From an uncultured Victivallales bacterium (GTDB lineage Bacteria; Verrucomicrobiota; Lentisphaeria; Oligosphaerales; JAFGRS01): DNA of 12,130 nucleotides. The notes beneath the pieces are model-generated. The model ran no database searches. It was not told where the DNA came from and worked only from the letters and a program-made list of their open reading frames with translations. Within the stretch, counting starts at the first letter, position 1; every line of letters begins with the position of its first letter. The stretch spans positions 1 to 12,130 of the forward strand of contig CAILKC010000501.1 in NCBI GenBank assembly GCA_903834675.1. Direction: 5' to 3'. Of this stretch, positions 1 through 6,925 are shown one piece after another. The position numbers and the translations under genes were made by a program.

Positions 1-2
1 CG

Positions 3-590
3 TTCCATCTCGCGGACAGCCTCCCGAGGGAGGTGACAGACCGCCTGCGGGACGAGGTCCGCTGCCTGCCGTTGGAGAGGCAGGACGTCGAGTGGCGGAA
101 GCGCGTGGAGGCGTGGATAGACTCCGGTTACGGTTCGTGCGCTCTGCGGGAGCCGGAGGTTGCCGAGAGGGTCCAGAACGCATTCCTCTACTTCGACGGC
201 CAGCGCTACCGGTTGCTTGAGTGGACGGTGATGCCCAACCATGTGCATGTCCTGTTTCAACCGATTAACGGCGGGACCGTGGCGAAGATCGTGGCGTCGT
301 GGAAGAAGCATACGGCGAGGGGTATTTCTGAGTTCAGGAGAAGAGCCACTCAGGAGACTGGCGTTCCCAGGGAAGAGCCCAGCCCGGTCGGGCACCGGGA
401 GTACTGGGACCGCTTCATCCGCAACGAACGCCATTTCCAGCAGGCCGTAGAGTACATCCGACAGAACCCGGTGAAAGCGGGACTGGTGCGGAAAGCGGAG
501 GACTGGCGTTGGAGCATTGCCGCCGAACTCGACGGGAAGGCAAGCATGTCGGAAATCCCGGATGGTTCGCCCGTGTCGCCCAACGTGTAA
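3..590 (+). CDS. REP-associated tyrosine transposase (RAYT, IS200-like Y1 family), 5' end cut by window edge
   Basis: Single-strand DNA transposase of the Y1/HUH class. Such RAYT enzymes recognise and cleave REP hairpins. Counting from the GTG at 33, the HUH motif is H70-V71-H72 inside MPNHVHVLF. The likely catalytic tyrosine is Y124 in REYWDRFIRNE, followed by the family signature EYIRQNPVKAGL (140-151). The reading frame stays open to the window start, and the residues before the GTG (FHLADSLPREV) fit the family's usual N-terminal TFRLADSLP-type segment. The GTG at 33 is therefore probably internal and the true start lies outside the window. The stop is TAA at 588-590. Residues about 104-113 are encoded by a segment nearly identical to one arm of the palindrome at 861-923, so the gene carries a copy of its presumed substrate. 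Family assignment is secure; activity is not known. Confidence 0.93.
   Translation, partial: FHLADSLPREVTDRLRDEVRCLPLERQDVEWRKRVEAWIDSGYGSCALREPEVAERVQNAFLYFDGQRYRLLEWTVMPNHVHVLFQPINGGTVAKIVASWKKHTARGISEFRRRATQETGVPREEPSPVGHREYWDRFIRNERHFQQAVEYIRQNPVKAGLVRKAEDWRWSIAAELDGKASMSEIPDGSPVSPNV
343..371 (+). repeat. REP-like arm embedded in the RAYT coding sequence
   Basis: These 29 bases match 895-923 of the downstream palindrome at 26 positions. The 20 bases at 353-372 match the reverse complement of the other arm (860-879) at 19 of 20. The shared core is TGGCGTTCCC. It lies in frame in the transposase gene and encodes about ATQETGVPRE, between the HUH motif and the catalytic tyrosine. Either a REP sequence was captured by the gene, or the repeat family shares ancestry with this part of it. 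Confidence 0.75.
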
Positions 591-637
591 GGGACTCTTA
601 CAAGCTCGCCTGGCCCATCGTTCTTGGAGGTTCTGCC

Positions 638-800
638 TTGAGGGACCCATCCAATCCCCTCCGCCCGCCCGGCGGCCAGTGCCTCGTCTATCAAACGGAG
701 GACGGGAAGCTGAAGCTCGACGTGCGCTTTGAAGGCGAGACCGTCTGGCTTACCCAGCCGCACATGGCGGAGCTGTTCAAGACGGTGCAGAACAAGGTGC
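638..800 (+). pseudogene. RhuM-family protein, N-terminal remnant
   Basis: The translated frame from 638 reads VYQTEDGKLKLDVRFEGE and then TVWLTQPHMAELF. This is the characteristic opening of RhuM-family (virulence/DNA-binding-like) proteins, which often sit inside type I restriction-modification loci. A TTG at 638 preceded by GGAGG at 626-630 (7-base spacing) gives a plausible start. Similarity fades near base 780-800, where a helix-turn-helix-like region would be expected. The frame then runs into the palindrome at 861-923 and unrelated sequence, so only about 50 of the usual 300 or more residues remain. Non-functional remnant; the family call rests on motif memory, not a search. Confidence 0.75.
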
Positions 801-860
801 ATTGGGCCATCACCGAAAGGCAGCCTGTTCTTCACCATCTTCCAGACCTTCATGAGTGGC

Positions 861-923
861 CCTGGGAACGCCAATCTCCCGATTGGCAGCCTCGGAGCCA
901 CTCGGGAGAATGGCGTTCCCGGG
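861..923. repeat. REP-like palindrome (partner of the RAYT gene)
   Basis: Inverted repeat with 22-base arms at 861-882 and 902-923. They match at 20 of 22 positions when one is reverse-complemented, with a 19-base loop. A second perfect hairpin (GCCAATC/GATTGGC, 870-876 with 881-887, 4-base loop) is nested in the left arm, so two folds compete. It lies 270 bases downstream of the RAYT gene, and one arm also occurs inside that gene (343-371). This is the expected geometry of a REP/BIME unit mobilised by a RAYT. It separates two gene remnants. Confidence 0.8.
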
Positions 924-948
924 ACGTGGTACTTCGGCGTAGTATCCG

Positions 949-1167
949 CCGGACTTCTTCGATGTGGTCGAGGGCGAGGGCGAGGCCGGCAGGCTGTACC
1001 TGGAAGAGGACTTCAACCGCAGCCTCGAGATCGTCGAGCGCGAGCGGCGGCGGGTGCTGATCTTCATCGGCCAGATCGACCAGCGCGAGAAGACGCTGGT
1101 GTTCTGCGCCAACCAGGCCCACGCGCCGACCCGGCGGGAGATGGCCAGTGAGGGCGCGACGCGGTAG
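949..1167 (+). pseudogene. Type I restriction enzyme R subunit (HsdR), internal remnant
   Basis: The frame from 949 opens with PDFFDVVEGEGEAGRLY, continues with DFNRSLEIVERERRRV, and ends in QIDQREKTLVFCANQAHA. This matches the segment of HsdR that leads into the second helicase (RecA-like) domain, where KTLVFCATQ-HA is a family hallmark. About 70 of roughly 800-1000 residues are left. There is no start or nuclease domain, the motifs after QAHA are lost, and the frame stops at 1165-1167. It begins 25 bases after the REP-like palindrome. Together with the RhuM fragment on the same strand, it points to a decayed type I restriction locus. Confidence 0.75.
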
Positions 1168-1213
1168 ACGGGGCGGGTGTGGGTTCTATGTGGCTTCTAT
1201 TTTCGCCAAACAG

Positions 1214-1243
1214 AAAGACCCCAGTAGTGCAACTGGGGCCTTT
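1214..1243 (-). terminator. Intrinsic terminator of the tRNA unit, possibly bidirectional
   Basis: 12-bp stem: 1214-1225 pairs with 1232-1243 around a 6-base loop, with one G-U pair. The core is CCCCAGT/ACTGGGG. Read on the minus strand the stem is followed by TCTTTCTG; on the plus strand it ends in TTTT. It lies 13 bases past the CCA end of tRNA-Phe, so it terminates the tRNA transcript. It could also block read-through from the remnants on the plus strand. Confidence 0.85.
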
Positions 1244-1255
1244 TCGTGCCGGGAT

Positions 1256-1331
<76 letters not shown>

Positions 1332-1344
1332 ACCTTGACGAGTA

Positions 1345-1421
1345 TGGCGTACCTGCAGGGACTCGAACCCCGAACCTTCTGGTCCGTAGCCAGACGCTCT
1401 ATCCAATTGAGCTACAGGTAC
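1345..1421 (-). tRNA. tRNA-Arg (anticodon ACG)
   Basis: Full cloverleaf on the minus strand. The acceptor GTACCTG pairs perfectly with CAGGTAC, and the D arm is GCTC...GAGC. The anticodon stem TCTGG/CCAGA carries the loop CTACGGA (ACG, normally edited to ICG and reading CGU/CGC/CGA). The T arm is CGGGG-TTCGAGT-CCCTG. The discriminator is G and the CCA is encoded (complement of 1345-1347). First gene of the two-tRNA unit. Confidence 0.97.
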
Positions 1422-1446
1422 ACAACGGAATGCCAAGACCGGCCTA

Positions 1447-1474
1447 ACTATAGGACGCGGTACCGTGCTTTCAA
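1447..1474 (-). promoter_or_regulatory. Sigma70-type promoter of the tRNA-Arg/tRNA-Phe unit
   Basis: On the minus strand, TTGAAA (complement of 1469-1474), a 16-base spacer, then TATAGT (complement of 1447-1452). Transcription would start near 1440, about 20 bases before the mature tRNA-Arg 5' end. Both hexamers are close to consensus in very GC-rich surroundings. Confidence 0.7.
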
Positions 1475-1636
1475 GCGTCACGGCACCAAAAAGCCGGGTG
1501 ACGCAGAGCTTCGCTTTCCGGCGCCACGGGTTACACGGTACTGCACTCTCCCGCCGCGAGCGGTCGCGAGGCGCCATGGCCGCTGCAATTCCGGCTGGAG
1601 CGCCCCCCGCCGAGATGATCCTGGGTCCGTTCCGGC
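1475..1636. other. Spacer between the topA stop and the tRNA promoter
   Basis: No gene seen. Only short GC hairpins (for example CGCGA-GCGG-TCGCG near 1556-1569) and no convincing T-tract terminator for topA, so topA transcripts may read into the tRNA unit. Confidence 0.4.
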
Positions 1637-4387
1637 TCAGGGCTCCTGGGCCGCCGCGGCGGGGGTGGGCCCGGCCGCTGGCGGGAGTTGGTTGCAGAGG
1701 AAGCGGCACGTGGGGAAGGCAGAGCAGCCGTAGAAGGTTGTACCCCGGCGCCGGTTGGTACGCTGCAGCAGAGGCGCGCCGCACTCAGGGCACACCGCGT
1801 CGACGGGAACTGGCGCGGCAGGGGGCGCCTGCAAGCCGAGCGCTTCGACCTGGGCCGCGTAGCCCGGGATTTGGCCACCATACTTCGCAATAAGCTTCTT
1901 CAGGGCGGCCTGCTGGCGTTCCGAGAGTGAGCCCTTCTGGGTAAACTGCCTGGAGAGGGATTCGGCGAATTCCTTATCATCGAAGGTTCGGCGTCCCTGC
2001 TGCTTGGGCGGGTCCCAGTCACGGATATGGGACAGCAGGTCGATGATGGACTTCAGAGCGCCCTGTTCGGCGGGGTCGCCGGCGGCGGTAGCGGCCGGGG
2101 CGGCGGCCTCGATGCCGAGTTCGGCAGCCAAGGCGGGGAAGTCGCTAATCTGTGCTGAGTACTTCAGGATCAATCGCTTAAGTGACTGTAATTGCGCTGG
2201 CGATAGGCGTTTTCCGGCCTCGACATGACGTCGGAGCGAGGCATAGAAACGGGCATCGTCGAAGGTGCGGGCGCCACGTTTTGCGGGCGGTTCCCATTTC
2301 ATCTTTTCGAGCAGTGCGATGAGTTTGGTGTCGGTTTCGTCAGGCGGCTCGATCGGGATGGCGGCGCGGGCTTCCTGGCTGGCGATCGCGGCGGTGACCG
2401 CCAGGCGGGCTCCCAGGCGATCGGACGCCTCGAGCAACGCCGGGCAGCGGCCGGCGTAGCGGGCGGCGAGTGCCAGCAGGGCCTTCCACTGCCGTTCCGA
2501 CAGGCTCTTCTTCTCGTCACCGACCTGACGCAGGAGTGAGGCATGGAACTCGCGGTCGTCGTAGACGCGGCGTCCACGCGGGGTGGGTGGATCCCAGGCC
2601 AGGTCGGCGGGGAAGGCGCGCAGGAAGTCGGCGGCGAGGTCGGCGGCGGGGATGGCGGGGGTTTCATCGACCTTGACCCAGAGGCGGAAGCGCTCATAGA
2701 AGGCGGTCAGCATCTGGGTCCAGTTCAACTGTCCTTCCTCGACCTGGTCCAGTTTGGCCTCCATGTCGGCGGTAAAGCCGACATCAAACAGGTCCGGCAT
2801 GCGACCGACCAGATAGTCGTTGACGTTGAGCCCCAGTTCGACGGCGAAGAGTTGGCCCTTCTCCTTGCGCACATACTCGCGGTCCAAGATGGTATTGACG
2901 ATGGCCGCATAGGTGGAGGGGCGGCCAAGGCCATTGGCCTCAAGGGCTTTGACCAGAGTGGCCTCGGAGTAGCGCCGGGGCGGCTGGGTGAAGCACTGTT
3001 CACGGTCCAGCTTGAGGAGGGTGCAAGTGCTGCCGGCCTTGAGGTCAGGCAGCCGTCCGACCAACAGATTCTCCTCATCGTCGGTCTCAGACTCCTTGAC
3101 GCTGTAGACGATCAGATAGCCTGGGAAGAGGGTCTCGCGGGCCGTGGCACGGAACAGATAGGCGTGGGTGAGATGGCTGCCGCGGGCCTCGATGTCGACC
3201 GCGTGGTCCATCTGCCTGGCCGCCTCCATCTGGCTGGCGACAAAGCGGTTCCAGATCAGCCGGTAGAGCCGCAACTGGGGAGCGCTAAGGAAGGGGGCGG
3301 CGAGGTCGGGCGTGCGTTGCACATCCGTGGGCCGGATAGCTTCGTGGGCCTCCTGGGCGGACTGGCGAGAGCGGAAGCGGTTGGGGGTGGCGGGAACGTA
3401 GTCGGCGCCATAGGTAGCCGCGACGTACTCGCGGGCCTGCTTCTGGGCCTCCTGGGAGACGGTCACCGAGTCGGTACGCATGTAGGTAATCAAGCCCACC
3501 GGTCCGCCCGGGCCCAGCTCGATGCCTTCGTACAACTGCTGGGCCACCTGCATGGTCTGTTTGGTAGAAAAGCGCAGGGCGCCGCCGGCCGCCTGTTGGA
3601 GAGTGCTGGTGATAAAGGGTGGCGGGGCGCTTTGGCGCCGGGGTTTGGAGGTCACCGCGGCGACCGCGAAGGTGGCCGCCTCGATCTCGCGGGCCAGAGC
3701 TTCGGCCAGAGCGCCATCCGGGATTTCTGGTTTGGCGCCGTCGAGTTGGGCCAAGTGCGTCTTGAGTTGTGCCTTAGCGTCGACGGTCTCGAAGAGCGCG
3801 TCGAGGTTCCAGTACTCGGTGGGCTTGAAGGCCTGGATTTCGCGCTCGCGTTCGCAGACCAGGCGCAGGGCGACGGATTGCACGCGGCCGGCGCTGGTGC
3901 CCTTGCGGACGTCGCGCCAGAGCAGCGGACTGACTTGGTAGCCCACCAGACGGTCGAGTACGCGCCGGGCCTGCTGGGCTGCCACGAGCGGTTCGGAGAC
4001 GACTCCGGGGTGAGCGAATGACGCCTCGATGGCGGGGCGGGTGATTTCGTGGAAGGTAACGCGGTGGAAGCGGGCTTTGGGGGCCACCTCCTTAAGCATC
4101 TCGGCCACGTGCCAGGCGATGGCTTCGCCCTCGCGGTCGGGGTCGGTGGCGAGGTAGATATCGTCGGCCTTGGCGGCGGCCTTGCGCAGGTCGCCGACGA
4201 CGCGCTTGCCATTGGTGGTCAGCACGTAGGCCGGCTGAAAGCCGCCGGCGACATCGACGCCGAGGGAGGCCTCGGGCAAGTCGCGCACGTGGCCCATGGA
4301 GGCCAGCACATGCATGTCCTTGCCGAGGAAGCGGCCGATGGTTCTGGCCTTGGCCGGGGACTCTACGACTACGAGGGCTTTACCCAT
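1637..4387 (-). CDS. topA: DNA topoisomerase I (type IA) with a repeated C-terminal extension
   Basis: Relaxes negatively supercoiled DNA by transient single-strand cleavage. 916 aa from the ATG at 4387. The TOPRIM domain holds E13 (VVVESPAKA) and DPDREGE (82-88). The cleavage tyrosine is Y302 in GLITYMRTDS, and GLGRPSTYAAI follows at about 486-496. Past the core there is only one Cys4 zinc ribbon near the end (C866, C869, C888, C894). Before it lie three copies of a module not expected in standard TopA, at about 598-653, 698-753 and 791-843. I chose the ATG because MGKALVVVESP is the normal family start. A TTG at 4408 would add seven residues and has no better ribosome site. The gene begins 26 bases after the dprA stop, so the two are co-transcribed, a common pairing. 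Confidence 0.96.
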   Translation of the reverse strand: MGKALVVVESPAKARTIGRFLGKDMHVLASMGHVRDLPEASLGVDVAGGFQPAYVLTTNGKRVVGDLRKAAAKADDIYLATDPDREGEAIAWHVAEMLKEVAPKARFHRVTFHEITRPAIEASFAHPGVVSEPLVAAQQARRVLDRLVGYQVSPLLWRDVRKGTSAGRVQSVALRLVCEREREIQAFKPTEYWNLDALFETVDAKAQLKTHLAQLDGAKPEIPDGALAEALAREIEAATFAVAAVTSKPRRQSAPPPFITSTLQQAAGGALRFSTKQTMQVAQQLYEGIELGPGGPVGLITYMRTDSVTVSQEAQKQAREYVAATYGADYVPATPNRFRSRQSAQEAHEAIRPTDVQRTPDLAAPFLSAPQLRLYRLIWNRFVASQMEAARQMDHAVDIEARGSHLTHAYLFRATARETLFPGYLIVYSVKESETDDEENLLVGRLPDLKAGSTCTLLKLDREQCFTQPPRRYSEATLVKALEANGLGRPSTYAAIVNTILDREYVRKEKGQLFAVELGLNVNDYLVGRMPDLFDVGFTADMEAKLDQVEEGQLNWTQMLTAFYERFRLWVKVDETPAIPAADLAADFLRAFPADLAWDPPTPRGRRVYDDREFHASLLRQVGDEKKSLSERQWKALLALAARYAGRCPALLEASDRLGARLAVTAAIASQEARAAIPIEPPDETDTKLIALLEKMKWEPPAKRGARTFDDARFYASLRRHVEAGKRLSPAQLQSLKRLILKYSAQISDFPALAAELGIEAAAPAATAAGDPAEQGALKSIIDLLSHIRDWDPPKQQGRRTFDDKEFAESLSRQFTQKGSLSERQQAALKKLIAKYGGQIPGYAAQVEALGLQAPPAAPVPVDAVCPECGAPLLQRTNRRRGTTFYGCSAFPTCRFLCNQLPPAAGPTPAAAAQEP
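1855..2597 (-). repeat. Three tandem protein-level repeats in the TopA C-terminal region
   Basis: Three copies of a ~55-60 residue module, encoded at about 2429-2596, 2129-2296 and 1859-2017. Each opens W-[DE]-PP, then G-x-R-x-[FY]-DD, then a helix with F-x-x-SL-x-[RQ], and closes with LS-x-x-Q-x-x-[AS]-L-x-x-L-x-x-KY (the third positions of the first copy differ). Linkers of 30-45 residues rich in Ala and Pro separate them. The order is core, module 1, module 2, module 3, zinc ribbon. The pattern suggests DNA-binding units replacing the extra zinc ribbons of enterobacterial TopA; that role is inferred. Confidence 0.7.
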
Positions 4388-4413
4388 CACTGTATGTCCG
4401 TTCTGCAAACGCT

Positions 4414-5565
4414 CTAGTGCGCTGACTGGGGACCGATCCGGGCCACCCGGCGCCCCGGCAGTTGCCGGACGCGATGGCGCATCTCGAGCCGCAGCAGGGC
4501 GCCAAGCACTTCCGCTGCTGGGGCGTCGGCAGCTCGTACCAGCTCATCAATGCTGGCTTCCGAGGTGCCGAGGAAAGCTAGTAATGTCTCTTCAAGGGCG
4601 GATAATTCCAGTACGACGGCGGGGGATTGTGTCGGCGGCGTGCTGGCGGGTTGTGCCGACGGCAAGGTCGGCGGAGGCATTCCGGGCAAGCAGGCAAATT
4701 CTTCGGCGATGTCTTGGAAGGTCTCGACCAGCTTGGCGCCGTCTTTGATCAGGGCATGGCAACCGCGGGACTGCGGCGAGTCCACCCGGCCGGGGACGGC
4801 GAAGACCTGTCGGCCCTGATCGGCCGCCTGGGAGGCCGTGATCAGCGAGCCCGAGGTGCCACCGGCTTCGATGACGACGGTCCCCAGGGTAAGGCCGGAG
4901 ATGATGCGGTTGCGCATGGGGAAGGTCCGTTTGTCGGGATGGAAGAGCATGGGAAACTCGGAGACGAGGGCCCCGCCGTGTTCGGCAATCCGGCGGGCGA
5001 GGGGGACGTTCTCCTGGGGGTAGATGACTCCCAGGCCGCTGCCCAGCACCGCGACGGTACAGCCGTTAGCCTTCAGCACCGCCTCATGCACCACGGTATC
5101 GATGCCACGCGCCAGGCCCGAGACCACGGGCCAGCCGGCGTACACAGCCCCCAGGGCCAGATGTTCCGCCATCTGCATTCCATAGGGCGTGGTGTGGCGA
5201 GAGCCCACCATGGCGACGCCGTGGGCGCAACGGCGCAAGGCCTCCACGGCACCGCGGACATACAGGCACAGAGGGGGGTCATGAATCTGGGCCAGCAGCT
5301 CGGGGTAGTCGGGACTTGCCCGGGTCACGATCGAGACCCCGGCGCGCTCAGCCAGTTCTCGTTCGGCGGCCGGGTCGCAGATCCGCCTCCAGTCGGCCAG
5401 AACCGCGGCCAGCTTGCCGCCAATCCCGGGAACGCGGGCCAGTTCGGCCGCGGTCGCCGCAAGGATAGCCTCCGGGCTGTCGTACAGGCTGAGCAACTGC
5501 GCCACCCGCAACGGGCCGATACCCGGGACCAGGTTCAGCACCACGTAGGCGTCAACGGTATCCAC
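4414..5565 (-). CDS. dprA: DNA processing protein DprA
   Basis: Binds incoming single-stranded DNA and loads RecA during transformation; also widespread in species without known competence. 383 aa. An N-terminal helix-hairpin-helix pair is visible (NLVPGIGPLR at 11-20, ARVPGIGGKL at 43-52). The Rossmann-like DprA core spans about 75-290: VGSRHTTPYG (120-129), SGLARGID (149-156), GSGLGVIYPQEN (175-186), FPMRNRIISGL (215-225), EAGGTSGSLIT (233-243). A Pro/Ala-rich linker (about 295-315) leads to a winged-helix C-terminal domain (about 320-378). The start is GTG at 5565 behind AAGGGG. First gene of the dprA-topA operon; the stop (TAG, 4416-4414) is 26 bases before the topA ATG. All domains look intact. 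Confidence 0.96.
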   Translation of the reverse strand: MDTVDAYVVLNLVPGIGPLRVAQLLSLYDSPEAILAATAAELARVPGIGGKLAAVLADWRRICDPAAERELAERAGVSIVTRASPDYPELLAQIHDPPLCLYVRGAVEALRRCAHGVAMVGSRHTTPYGMQMAEHLALGAVYAGWPVVSGLARGIDTVVHEAVLKANGCTVAVLGSGLGVIYPQENVPLARRIAEHGGALVSEFPMLFHPDKRTFPMRNRIISGLTLGTVVIEAGGTSGSLITASQAADQGRQVFAVPGRVDSPQSRGCHALIKDGAKLVETFQDIAEEFACLPGMPPPTLPSAQPASTPPTQSPAVVLELSALEETLLAFLGTSEASIDELVRAADAPAAEVLGALLRLEMRHRVRQLPGRRVARIGPQSAH

Positions 5566-5646
5566 CAGTCACCCCTTCCTTGCCCTGCACGCCATCCTTT
5601 GGAAAGGTTGCTCACGACTCGGCGTCAAGCCGCGGTTACAGTTTTA

Positions 5647-5675
5647 AATAAAGCACGCTTTTGTTAGCCTGTCAA
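5647..5675 (-). promoter_or_regulatory. Sigma70-type promoter of dprA-topA
   Basis: On the minus strand, a perfect TTGACA (complement of 5670-5675), a 17-base spacer, then TTTATT (complement of 5647-5652). Transcription would start near 5640, giving a leader of about 75 bases before the dprA GTG. The TGA inside TTGACA is the stop codon of the upstream pyrK-like gene (5674-5672), so the promoter is embedded in the end of that gene. The AT-rich patch stands out from its surroundings. Confidence 0.75.
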
Positions 5676-6472
5676 GTTCGCTCCGTTTCCCAGTGGATGA
5701 GACTGGCGGGGAAAACCGGGCCGGACCTGCAGGTGCGCACGTACTCCCAGCCGTCGGGGGTATCGGCCTTGATCTTGACCACGCAGGCGAAGCAGGCGCC
5801 GACGCCGCAGCACATGGCGTGGTCGAGGCTGACTTCTGCCTCCAGGCCGCGGCTGCCGACGAGCTGGCAAACGGCCCTGAGCATGGGAGTCGGGCCACAG
5901 GCGATGACGAAGGGGTCCGGAGTGCCCTCCAGGGCCGGGGCGAGCAGGTCGGTCACGACCCCGCGGTGGCCGCGGCTGCCGTCGTTGGTAGCGAGGCGCA
6001 CATCGGCGCCGAGGGCAACGAACTCGTCGACCAGCAGCAGGTCCTCGGCGCTGCGACCGCCCAGCAGGACCACGCAGGGCACGGGGCTGCGCCGGACAAA
6101 GAGAAAGGTGGCGGCGCAGCCGTAGCCTCCGGCCACGACAATGGGCGTCCGCCCGGGGGGCGGCACGGAATAGCCGTGTCCCAGCGGTCCCAGCAGGTCG
6201 AGGCAGGCGCCTGGGCCCAGGCCGGCCAGATGCGCGGTCCCCTCACCCACCGTCTTGTAGATGAGGCTCAGCGTTCCCGTCGCCGGTTCGACATTGAAGA
6301 CGCTGAAAGGACGGCGCAAGACGTGGTGCTCGAGGGCGGGCAGTTGCACATGCACGAACTGGCCCGGCATGACGGCGGGCGCCATCTGCTCGGCCCGCAG
6401 GTCGACGCGGTAGTAGCTGCCCTGCAAACGCAGGTTTCGCAGGATGGGCGCCTTTTCCTGGCATCGGGTCAT
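5672..6472 (-). CDS. pyrK: Dihydroorotate dehydrogenase electron-transfer subunit (PyrK-like iron-sulfur flavoprotein)
   Basis: In class 1B dihydroorotate dehydrogenase, PyrK passes electrons from PyrD through a [2Fe-2S] cluster and FAD to NAD+, the redox step of pyrimidine synthesis. 266 aa, normal length. An FAD-binding barrel has RRPFSVF (53-59) and GEGTAHL (76-82). The nucleotide-binding domain has VVAGGYG (112-118) and CGPTPML (192-198). The C-terminal cluster site is C222-x4-C227-x2-C230-x17-C248 (CGVGACFAC...TCRSGPVF), the PyrK arrangement. The start is ATG at 6472, with only a weak ribosome site. No pyrD lies next to it in the window. Related subunits such as NfnA or hydrogenase gamma are the main alternatives, but the cluster spacing favours PyrK. 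Confidence 0.85.
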   Translation of the reverse strand: MTRCQEKAPILRNLRLQGSYYRVDLRAEQMAPAVMPGQFVHVQLPALEHHVLRRPFSVFNVEPATGTLSLIYKTVGEGTAHLAGLGPGACLDLLGPLGHGYSVPPPGRTPIVVAGGYGCAATFLFVRRSPVPCVVLLGGRSAEDLLLVDEFVALGADVRLATNDGSRGHRGVVTDLLAPALEGTPDPFVIACGPTPMLRAVCQLVGSRGLEAEVSLDHAMCCGVGACFACVVKIKADTPDGWEYVRTCRSGPVFPASLIHWETERT

Positions 6473-6568
6473 GAACTATTCTCGCTGGCTGAAGGTGGCG
6501 GTCGGCAGCGGTCCGCGCGGCTGGCTGCGGGCCCGTCAACACCGCCTATACCGAGGCCCGCGGGGCGT

Positions 6569-6599
6569 ACCATAGCACGTCAGCTATCAGCCAACGCAA
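6569..6599 (-). promoter_or_regulatory. Possible promoter of the pyrK-like gene
   Basis: On the minus strand, TTGCGT (complement of 6594-6599), a 19-base spacer, then TATGGT (complement of 6569-6574) with an extended -10 TGC just upstream. About 90 bases ahead of the start codon. Spacer longer than ideal; tentative. Confidence 0.35.
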
Positions 6600-6630
6600 G
6601 GTGACGACTCAGGTGTAACTGCGTATCCTG

Positions 6631-6840
6631 CCTCAACGGGGCTGTGTACCCAAGCCCAGGGTTGGCCGCTACGCCGGACTACCCTAAGTGATCAAGGCAG
6701 CAGACCCAGTCTGCCCCAACGGGGTTGGGTCATGGTGCCAGGACGCAACCCCGTTGGGGTAGGAGGCCATGACCCCATGTGACCCAGGGTAGCGGCACCA
6801 TGGCCGCAACCCTGGGCTCTGAGCCACAGCCCCGTTGGGG
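6631..6840. repeat. Nested imperfect palindrome built of CCCCAACGGGG and CCCAGGGT modules
   Basis: No gene. Three pairs of complementary arms lie symmetrically about base 6736. A, 6631-6646 with 6825-6840 (15 of 16). B, 6653-6664 with 6807-6818 (12 of 12). C, 6714-6727 with 6746-6759 (14 of 14). Local alternative hairpins compete: 6783-6790 plus 6792-6796 pairs with 6803-6807 plus 6809-6816 (one A-A mismatch), and 6727-6735 pairs with 6767-6775. The unit sits between the divergent pyrK and obg operons. The modules resemble a hairpin repeat I associate with PVC-group and metagenomic genomes; that family memory is not verified. Confidence 0.8.
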
Positions 6841-6925
6841 TAGGGCAACGCAAGAAGAGCGGACCTGTAGGGCCATTCGATATTATGCCTGGCCTCCAAG
6901 CCGGGGGCTTGGCTGAAGCCTGAAC

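Noticed and set aside
33..35. GTG as the start of the RAYT gene
   Set aside because: The frame is open to the window edge, and the residues before it fit the family N-terminus.
2543..4021. Long open frame (492 codons) on the + strand opposite topA
   Set aside because: Mirror of a clear topoisomerase gene in GC-rich DNA. Its Gly/Ala/Val-rich translation has no family features.
5566..5646. Riboswitch or small RNA in the dprA leader
   Set aside because: No structure beyond short stems; the leader is explained by the promoter at 5647-5675.
4627..5667. Open frame on the + strand opposite dprA
   Set aside because: Antisense to a complete DprA and low in recognisable motifs.
5693..6604. Open frame on the + strand opposite pyrK
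   Set aside because: Antisense to a gene with all PyrK motifs intact.
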